From assembly GCA_010024525.1 (NCBI GenBank), contig RGGS01000045.1, forward strand, positions 1-8,339: a DNA stretch of 8,339 nt. Reading direction: 5' to 3'. Below are positions 1-4,712 of this stretch, piece after piece. The translations under genes were made by a program, and so were the position numbers. This stretch comes from Verrucomicrobiota bacterium (lineage in GTDB: Bacteria > Verrucomicrobiota > Verrucomicrobiia > Methylacidiphilales > Verrucolacustridaceae). The first letter of the stretch is position 1. Every line of letters begins with the position of its first letter. The notes beneath the pieces are model-generated. The model searched no databases and was not told the DNA's origin. It saw only the letters and a program-made list of their open reading frames with translations.

Positions 1-667
1 GGTTCCTCCCGTTCCCTCCCTCTTCACTTTTCATGTTGAGCTTCCATGGGTCCGATCTATGGCGGGTTTGACCGTCACGGAAGTGGAGGTTTCCGTACCG
101 GATCTTCACCTAAAAGAAAAAGGGCCTCTGCTCTTTACCCATCAGGGGGTGAGTGGTCCGGCGATTCTTCGTCTTTCCGCTTGGGGCGCCCGACCTCTGC
201 ATGAAAAAAACTACCGTTTCCCGCTTCAGATCAAATGGCTTCCCCGCCTCACCCAAGCCGAGATTCTTCAGGAGATCCAGGCTCGGCGCGAAACCCAAGG
301 AGCCCAGATGGTAATGCGCGCCAAGTGGAACCCCCTGCCCTCCCGGCTTTGGGAACAGTTGGCGACACATGCGGGAATCACCGCCGAGGATCGATGGTCC
401 AAACTCCCCCGTGAATCCGGCATTCGCTTGGCCCAAACCCTCCAAGCCACCGAACTTCCCGTGAGCGGAAAAAGCATGAACAAGGAGGAGTTCGTCACCT
501 GCGGGGGAATTCCCCTTCAAGAGGTAGACCTGAAAACCATGCAAAGTCGATTGGTTCCCGGCCTTTACTTTGCCGGTGAGGCCCTGGACATCGACGGAGT
601 GACCGGGGGCTTTAACTTTCAAGCGGCCTGGACAACTGGTTGGATTGCGGGCCAGTCGATGGCCTAA
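1..667 (+). CDS. HI0933/BaiN-family FAD-dependent oxidoreductase, C-terminal part
   Basis: The gene enters from the left edge; the frame is open from base 2, so the ATG at 59 is an internal Met rather than the start. About 221 residues are visible. Just before that Met the protein reads VPSLFTFHVE, and after it a block GVSGPAILRLS. Both are typical of the middle of HI0933-like flavoproteins (BaiN/RdsA family). The C-terminus carries the family signature GLYFAGEALDIDGVTGG followed by FNFQAAWTTGWIAG, which closes the FAD site. Family members are about 400 aa, so roughly the first half lies outside the window. They are cytoplasmic NAD(P)H/FAD oxidoreductases of mostly unknown substrate; a bile-acid or flavonoid reductase role is known only for a few gut members and should not be assumed here. 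The stop is TAA at 665-667. The next gene, cimA, follows on the same strand after 64 bases, and nothing links the two functionally. Confidence 0.9.
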   Translation, partial: VPPVPSLFTFHVELPWVRSMAGLTVTEVEVSVPDLHLKEKGPLLFTHQGVSGPAILRLSAWGARPLHEKNYRFPLQIKWLPRLTQAEILQEIQARRETQGAQMVMRAKWNPLPSRLWEQLATHAGITAEDRWSKLPRESGIRLAQTLQATELPVSGKSMNKEEFVTCGGIPLQEVDLKTMQSRLVPGLYFAGEALDIDGVTGGFNFQAAWTTGWIAGQSMA

Positions 668-731
668 AACCCTCCTTTCCTACCAGCGCCTTCCGTCTTT
701 CGCCCCGCTGGAGATACGGCTAAGCTCTCAC

Positions 732-2378
732 ATGATGGCCTCTCCAAGCCCATTAACAATCTACGACACCACCTTGCGCGATGGAGCTCAGGGGGAAGGC
801 GTCCATTTTTCCCTTTCCGACAAGCTCCGTCTGGCTGAGAGATTGGCCACCTACGGCGTTCATTATGTGGAGGGCGGTTGGCCGGGCTCCAACGACAAGG
901 ACCGCGAATTTTTTCCGGAAGCCCAGAAGCTGCGCTGGGGTTCATGCAAACTGGCGGCCTTCGGCTCCACCCGCCGGGCAAATATCGAAGCCTCGACCGA
1001 TTCCCAGGTTCGCCTCCTGCTGGAAGCGGAAACGCCGGTGGTGACGATTTTTGGCAAGAGCTGGTTGCTGCACGTGGAAAAGGTGCTCCGCACCACTCCC
1101 GAGGAAAATCTTCGCATGATCGCCGACACTGTCGCTTTTTTGAAAAAAGAAGGACGCGAGGTGATCTACGATGCGGAGCATTTCTTTGACGGGCACGCGG
1201 ATGATGGCAAGTACGCTCTCCGCACCCTCGAGGCTGCCGCCGAGGCCGGAGCGGACTATCTGGTTCTTTGCGACACCAACGGGGGGCGCCTGCCCACCCA
1301 GGTTGCCGAGGCTGTACGTGAAGTTCGCCAACGGTTCCCCGAATCCAAGATTGGAATCCACACCCACAATGATTGCGGGTTGGGAGTGGCCAATGCCGTG
1401 GCCGCGGTGCAAGAGGGTGCGCTGCAAGTGCAGGGCACCATGAACGGGTATGGGGAAAGAACAGGAAACTGTAATCTGACTACTCTTCTTCCCATCCTTG
1501 AACTGAAGCTTGGGCGCAAAGTCCTGCCAGAGGGGAACCTCCGCCAACTCTCGGAACTCTCCAGTTTTGTCGATCAACTGGCGAACCTGCACCATGACTC
1601 GAGAGCTCCTTTTGTCGGTCGCACAGCTTTCGCCCACAAGGGCGGGATGCACGTCAATGCGGTGAACAAACTTGCGGCCAGCTTCGAACACATCCCGCCA
1701 GCCTTGGTGGGGAACAGCCAACGGATTTTGGTCGGAGAACTCTCGGGCGGGGCCAATGTCATGATGAAGGCCCGGGAGTTGGGCATCGATTTGGACGAGA
1801 AATCGGCGACGACCCGTGCGATTCTTTCCAAAATCAAAAAGCTCGAAAAAGAAGGATATGAGTTTGAGGCCGCCGACGCCTCCTTTGAACTCCTGGTCCG
1901 CCGCTCATTGGAAAAGATCCCCGCCCCTTTTCTGTTGGACTCCTATAAAGTGGAGGTGGCCAGGGTCCGGCCCCAGGCCAAGGAAACCAGCAAAGCCACA
2001 GTCACGGTTTGCGTGAACAAAAAAACACGGAAAACCACGGCCACGGGAGATGGACCCGTCAACGCTCTCGATGCCGCCCTGCGGAGGGCCCTGCTTCCTT
2101 CTTTTCCTGCTTTAAAAAAGATGAAGCTGATCGATTACAAGGTTCGGATCGTCAACTCCCGCGGGGGCACAGCGGCCCGAATCCCGGAGGCTGGGATCGA
2201 ACCAGCGACCAATCGGTTAACAGCCGATCGCTCTACCGCTGAGCTACTCCGGAAAAGCGGTCATTCCTTATATCGAAGCCTGGCGCCCTGCTCAATCCCG
2301 TTTGGTGAGGTCTTCTGCACCCGGCGCGGGTCGAACGCGCAACCTTCGGCTTCGGAGGCCGACACTCTATCCAGTTGA
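732..2378 (+). CDS. cimA: (R)-citramalate synthase, C-terminus replaced by antisense tRNA sequence
   Basis: This enzyme condenses pyruvate with acetyl-CoA to citramalate, the first step of the threonine-independent isoleucine route. The DRE-TIM metallolyase domain starts at IYDTTLRDGAQ (residues 10-20). Metal-binding IGIHTHNDCG has its histidines at 210 and 212, followed by NGYGERTGNCNL. The HKGGMHVNAV block and the ELVGELSGG-like block are characteristic of the CimA type rather than LeuA. A LeuA-type regulatory domain begins near residue 395. I chose ATG 732 (or ATG 735) because homology starts right after it; the frame is open back to TTG 645 but that part looks non-coding. No good ribosome site is present (GGAGA lies 17 bases upstream). 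Homology stops at GTAARI (residue 484). The remaining 64 residues are antisense translation of the tRNA-Asn and tRNA-Arg genes. Family members run to about 525-530 aa, so some 45 residues of the regulatory domain are lost. Catalysis could persist; feedback control or folding may not. Confidence 0.88.
   Translation: MMASPSPLTIYDTTLRDGAQGEGVHFSLSDKLRLAERLATYGVHYVEGGWPGSNDKDREFFPEAQKLRWGSCKLAAFGSTRRANIEASTDSQVRLLLEAETPVVTIFGKSWLLHVEKVLRTTPEENLRMIADTVAFLKKEGREVIYDAEHFFDGHADDGKYALRTLEAAAEAGADYLVLCDTNGGRLPTQVAEAVREVRQRFPESKIGIHTHNDCGLGVANAVAAVQEGALQVQGTMNGYGERTGNCNLTTLLPILELKLGRKVLPEGNLRQLSELSSFVDQLANLHHDSRAPFVGRTAFAHKGGMHVNAVNKLAASFEHIPPALVGNSQRILVGELSGGANVMMKARELGIDLDEKSATTRAILSKIKKLEKEGYEFEAADASFELLVRRSLEKIPAPFLLDSYKVEVARVRPQAKETSKATVTVCVNKKTRKTTATGDGPVNALDAALRRALLPSFPALKKMKLIDYKVRIVNSRGGTAARIPEAGIEPATNRLTADRSTAELLRKSGHSLYRSLAPCSIPFGEVFCTRRGSNAQPSASEADTLSS
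2182..2253 (-). tRNA. tRNA-Asn (anticodon GTT)
   Basis: Read on the minus strand, the 72 bases fold as a full cloverleaf: 7-bp acceptor stem, 4-bp D stem (GCTC/GAGC), 5-bp anticodon stem (ATCGG/CCGAT) around loop CTGTTAA, and 5-bp T stem (GCTGG/CCAGC) around TTCGATC. The anticodon GTT lies at 2219-2221. CCA is not encoded. The acceptor end is odd: base 1 (T) faces G72 and the discriminator is A, whereas bacterial tRNA-Asn normally has U1-A72 and G73. The 3' end abuts the cimA reading frame directly, so the last two or three bases may come from cimA sequence. It is downstream of tRNA-Arg on the same strand, 62 bases away, and probably co-transcribed with it. Confidence 0.93.
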
Positions 2379-2389
2379 GCTACGGGTGC
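2316..2389 (-). tRNA. tRNA-Arg (anticodon CCG)
   Basis: The 74-base minus-strand sequence gives a clean cloverleaf: acceptor GCACCCG/CGGGTGC, D stem GCTC/GAGT, anticodon stem TCGGC/GCCGA with loop CTCCGAA, and T stem GCGCG/CGCGC with loop TTCGACC. The anticodon CCG (2353-2355) reads CGG codons. The discriminator is A and CCA is not encoded, so CCA must be added after transcription. It is the first gene of a two-tRNA unit with tRNA-Asn. The antisense strand is open as the artificial tail of the cimA frame, whose TGA stop (2376-2378) falls inside this gene. Confidence 0.95.
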
Positions 2390-2402
2390 TTGGGAACCAA
2401 AA

Positions 2403-2430
2403 ATCCTACCTTGGCTACCGGCCGGTTCAA
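2403..2430 (-). promoter_or_regulatory. Possible sigma-70-type promoter of the tRNA-Arg/tRNA-Asn unit
   Basis: On the minus strand TTGAAC (2425-2430) and TAGGAT (2403-2408) are separated by 16 bases. Each matches four of six consensus positions. The -10 box ends 13 bases before the mature tRNA-Arg 5' end, which leaves room for a short leader. The -35 box overlaps the stop of the MORN-repeat gene. The spacing and position are right for a tRNA promoter, but the match is only moderate. Confidence 0.4.
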
Positions 2431-3284
2431 GACTCTCTCTTGGGTGGAGTCTCAGACTCTTTCCCCCTCACAAAGTAGGACTGTTTCACCTTTTCCCCGT
2501 CCTCATCCCATTCCACCCACCACCCGTGGGGCAACCCCTTGAGATAACTGCTCTCCACCCGCTTCTTGCCATTGGGCCACCAAACCACAAAGGCACCATC
2601 CCTCTCCCCCTCTTTAAAGAACCCCAATCCCTTTCTTTTCCCGTTCTCGTACCAAGTCTCCACCTTGCCATTTCGTTTTCCATTCTGCCAACCGGTCCGC
2701 CGGTCCAGATTCCCGTTGGGGTACCATTCCGTCACATCCCCGTCCGTTAACCCCTCCCGAAAGCGTGTTTCCTGCACCAGGACACCTTGTTCATTCCATA
2801 ACCGCGCCACCCCCTCCCGCTTGCCGTTTTCAAAATAGGCTTCGCTCTCTTTTTTACCGTTGGAATACCAACTGCGATAACGCCCGTGCATCCGTCCGTC
2901 CCAAAATTCCACCTCCGTTTTCCGCCCCTTCGACTCGGCAACGGTCGTTCCCGTAAAGGGCTTCCCTTGAAAGGTGAGAAGATCCCCTTTGGGTTTCAGG
3001 TCGGCGGCCGGAACCGTTTCTCCCGACCGTCCCAGCCCCAAGGCCACGAGGGCGGCCAAGACCAGCCCCGCCCCGACGATTTTTGGATTTAGAGTCCCAA
3101 GGAGGCCAAGGCGGAAACCCGCCCCGCGAGATCCTGAAGATTCTCCGGAACGATTTTTTCCGCCGTGACCGTGGGACGTAGACGGTCGGCCTGCAGATCC
3201 AGTTTGATGCCCGGTTCGTACTCGTCGGGAAAGATGAGATCGTTGACGAAATCCCGACCGCCGTTTCTTCCCGTCCATTTCCAA
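2427..3284 (-). CDS. MORN/YwqK-type repeat protein with an N-terminal hydrophobic segment; start uncertain
   Basis: The reading frame is 285 codons long from a TTG. The first ~64 codons overlap the neighbouring 133-aa frame and have the Arg/Ser/Gly-rich look of an out-of-frame translation, so they are probably not made. The believable protein begins near residue 65 (NPKIVGAG). It has a hydrophobic stretch at about 69-85 (a signal anchor or signal peptide), then a short linker, and then tandem repeats of the MORN_2 type found in YwqK-like proteins (core W-Y-x-N-G-K). Six repeats of exactly 24 residues span 129-272, and a weaker 23-residue unit precedes them at 106-128. Such proteins are usually exported or envelope-associated and form a beta-hairpin ladder; the 'antitoxin' name of the family is not supported by anything here. 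No ATG, GTG or TTG lies in frame just before the hydrophobic segment. The first usable in-frame start codons (TTG at residue 76, GTG at 80) fall inside that segment. The gene may start at a non-standard codon or be joined to the upstream frame by a frameshift. Confidence 0.7.
   Translation of the reverse strand: MEMDGKKRRSGFRQRSHLSRRVRTGHQTGSAGRPSTSHGHGGKNRSGESSGSRGAGFRLGLLGTLNPKIVGAGLVLAALVALGLGRSGETVPAADLKPKGDLLTFQGKPFTGTTVAESKGRKTEVEFWDGRMHGRYRSWYSNGKKESEAYFENGKREGVARLWNEQGVLVQETRFREGLTDGDVTEWYPNGNLDRRTGWQNGKRNGKVETWYENGKRKGLGFFKEGERDGAFVVWWPNGKKRVESSYLKGLPHGWWVEWDEDGEKVKQSYFVRGKESETPPKRES
2469..2900 (-). repeat. Six tandem 24-codon MORN_2 repeats
   Basis: Residues 129-272 of the minus-strand protein divide into six consecutive units of 24 residues with no insertions or deletions. 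Each unit has a charged turn (Asn/Glu/Lys-Gly-x-x-x-Gly), an aromatic x-W-Y/W-x core, a second N-G-K-like turn, and an aromatic position near the end. The DNA copies are well diverged, so this is an old protein-level repeat rather than a recent tandem duplication. Confidence 0.8.
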
Positions 3285-3490
3285 TACAAATCCCTGAATT
3301 CCCGCTCGGATTCAATCAGGATTACCGTCACCGCCGTGCCCTTGAGGCGCATGGTCAATTCCCGGAATGAGGGAAACCAGGTGGGAGGCTCGGTCAACTC
3401 CCCCCGGATAATCAAGGTTTCCCGGAAGGCCGTGTATCCCTCCGGCTCGAGATTCTCCTCTGAAAACCCGGGTATGGGTCCAAATCCCAT
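3089..3490 (-). CDS. Hypothetical protein, 133 aa, no family recognised
   Basis: The 133 codons read like a true protein, with normal amino-acid balance and conserved-looking stretches such as FVNDLIFPDEYEPGIKLDL. The competing frame on the same strand is Arg/Ser/Gly-rich. ATG 3490 is the only start before an in-frame TGA eight codons upstream; a GAGG sits right against it, too close for an ordinary ribosome site. I see no signal peptide, membrane segment or known motif. The C-terminal stretch VSALASLGL ends at TAA 3089-3091. The hydrophobic segment of the MORN-repeat protein starts immediately in the -1 frame. The two may be an overlapping gene pair, or this may be the N-terminal domain of a single anchored protein whose gene is frameshifted. 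It is divergent from the gtrA-type gene, with 76 bases between the starts. Confidence 0.6.
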   Translation of the reverse strand: MGFGPIPGFSEENLEPEGYTAFRETLIIRGELTEPPTWFPSFRELTMRLKGTAVTVILIESEREFRDLYWKWTGRNGGRDFVNDLIFPDEYEPGIKLDLQADRLRPTVTAEKIVPENLQDLAGRVSALASLGL

Positions 3491-3566
3491 CCTCTTTGGA
3501 CGGCCAACCCGTTTTTTTGTTCAACCCGTTTGCCGAGCGACCCGATTCCCTACACAATCGAAACCC
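3491..3566. promoter_or_regulatory. Divergent intergenic region
   Basis: These 76 bases separate the starts of the minus-strand 133-aa gene and the plus-strand gtrA-type operon, so promoters for both directions are expected here or just inside the flanking genes. There is a T7 run near 3512 and two copies of CAACCCGTTT (3505-3514 and 3523-3532), 18 bases apart. I could not pick convincing -35/-10 boxes on either strand. Confidence 0.3.
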
Positions 3567-4061
3567 ATGTCCCAAACCAGACCTTTTCCCCCACGACCTC
3601 GTTTTCTTGGCGGCATACTGGCGGGCCAAGTGGGCAAGATCCTCCGATTCGGCATCGTCGGGGGACTGGGCACGGTGCTGAACACCTTGCTCGTCTTGGC
3701 CCTCCTTTCCTTGGCGGATCGAATGCACAACATCAACCCCGGAGGACACATGGCCGCCAGTTTGGCCGCCATTACCGCTTGGGGCATCTGCTGCGGGGTC
3801 AATTATCTTCTGAACGCCGCCTGGACCTTCCGCCGTTGGCCTCCCACCTGGAGACAGGCCGGGCAATACTATCTGGCCGCCCTTTCCGCTTTTCTCATCC
3901 AAATCGCGCTCCTCAATCTCCTGCTTTTTTTCATCCAGGCCGACCGCCCTGTGGAGACGGCCGTGCTCAACGGCGTGGCGGTTGCCACCGGATCCCTTTT
4001 TAACTATGTCTTTGCCTCCTTTTGGGTATTTGGAAAAAAGCCGTCTCAATCCTCACGATGA
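3567..4061 (+). CDS. GtrA-family four-helix membrane protein
   Basis: The product is 164 aa. After a basic, proline-rich N-terminus it has four hydrophobic helices at about residues 26-50, 62-83, 98-123 and 131-155, the usual GtrA fold and close to the usual length. Family hallmarks are NYLLNAAWTFRR at the end of helix 2 and NYVFASFWVF at the end of helix 4. GtrA proteins act in the inner membrane and are thought to help move or present undecaprenyl-phosphate-linked sugars for cell-surface glycosylation; the substrate cannot be told from sequence. ATG 3567 was chosen because the open frame upstream of it is only the antisense of the 133-aa gene. No Shine-Dalgarno site is evident. The stop overlaps the start of the next gene as ATGA (4058-4061), so the two are translationally coupled and form the head of an operon leading into the oxidosqualene cyclase gene. 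Confidence 0.88.
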   Translation: MSQTRPFPPRPRFLGGILAGQVGKILRFGIVGGLGTVLNTLLVLALLSLADRMHNINPGGHMAASLAAITAWGICCGVNYLLNAAWTFRRWPPTWRQAGQYYLAALSAFLIQIALLNLLLFFIQADRPVETAVLNGVAVATGSLFNYVFASFWVFGKKPSQSSR

Positions 4062-4712
4062 AATTCTCACAACCCGGTGCTGATCTTTTTCTGCCACAAA
4101 AAGAAAACCCTCAGCAGATCCTGGCCTCCACCACCCATTTGGGGATCGGGGCCCATGCCGACGACTTGGAGATCCTAGCTTTCCCGGGCATCACCGCCTG
4201 TCTGAATCAGGTCACGGAACGATTCTCCGGGGTGGTGGTCACGAATGGTGCCGGAGGTGGTATACCTGCACAATCCCGCCGACCGGCACGAGACCCACCT
4301 TGCCGTGTTATCCGCTTCCTTGGCGGCTCTCCGCCAACTTCCCGCCACCTCCCGCCCCAAGGAAGTTTACGGATGCGAGGTTTGGGGGGATTTGGACTGG
4401 GTTCCATCCTCCAAGATCGTCCGGCTTCCCTGCACTGCCCCGGAGGATTTCGGTCCTTCCCTGCTTCGCTGTTTTCGATCCCAGGTGGAGGGGGGCAAAC
4501 GTTATGACCTGGCCTCCGCCGGCCGTCGCCGGGCTCAAGCCACTTTTGCCGATGCCTATACCCCCGATCAGGCACCGGAAGTGGTCTTGGCACTGGATCT
4601 CCTCCCCCTGCTCGAATCCGGGGCTCCCTCTCTGGCGCAATTTGTATCCAGCTTGATCAATGAATTCCGTCAACAGGCCACGGATCGAATCAAACGAATA
4701 GGTTCTGCCTGA
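4058..4712 (+). pseudogene. PIG-L/LmbE-type deacetylase with internal deletion and frameshift
   Basis: PIG-L/LmbE enzymes are zinc-dependent hydrolases that remove acetyl groups from N-acetylglucosamine-type sugars. The N-terminal part, from ATG 4058, shows LGIGAHADDLE (His33, Asp35, Asp36, Glu38, the family's H-x-D-D-x-E zinc/catalytic motif) and GVVVTNGAG near residue 65. The C-terminal part is in another frame from about 4245. It shows PEVVYLHNPADRHETH (the remaining zinc histidine region), then YGCEVWGDLDW and GGKRYDLASAGRRRA, all typical of the family. The block expected between TNGAG and PEVVY, about 65-75 residues, is absent, and the frame changes at 4248-4256. The N-terminal frame runs on to a stop at 4507. 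The C-terminal part could be translated alone from ATG 4245 (155 aa) but would lack the first zinc motif, so no working enzyme is expected. Its TGA (4710-4712) overlaps the ATG of the cyclase gene. An assembly collapse is a possible alternative to a real deletion. Confidence 0.82.

Noticed and set aside
645..731. N-terminal extension of cimA to a TTG at 645
   Set aside because: It would overlap the flavoprotein gene, and the extra 29 residues look non-coding; homology begins right after ATG 732/735.
942..1721. Minus-strand open frame of 259 codons opposite cimA
   Set aside because: It is an antisense shadow of a well-conserved GC-rich coding gene; the translation shows no recognisable motif.
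2182..2389. tRNA genes as an attachment site of an integrated element
   Set aside because: No integrase, flanking direct repeat or mobile gene is visible in the window; only the truncated cimA hints at it.
2427..3284. Calling the MORN-repeat protein a YwqK-type antitoxin
   Set aside because: The name comes from family labelling only; no toxin gene is identifiable nearby and the protein appears membrane-anchored.
3312..4049. Minus-strand open frame of 245 codons opposite the GtrA-type gene
   Set aside because: It overlaps both the 133-aa gene and the GtrA-type gene and reads as low-quality Gly/Arg-rich antisense sequence.
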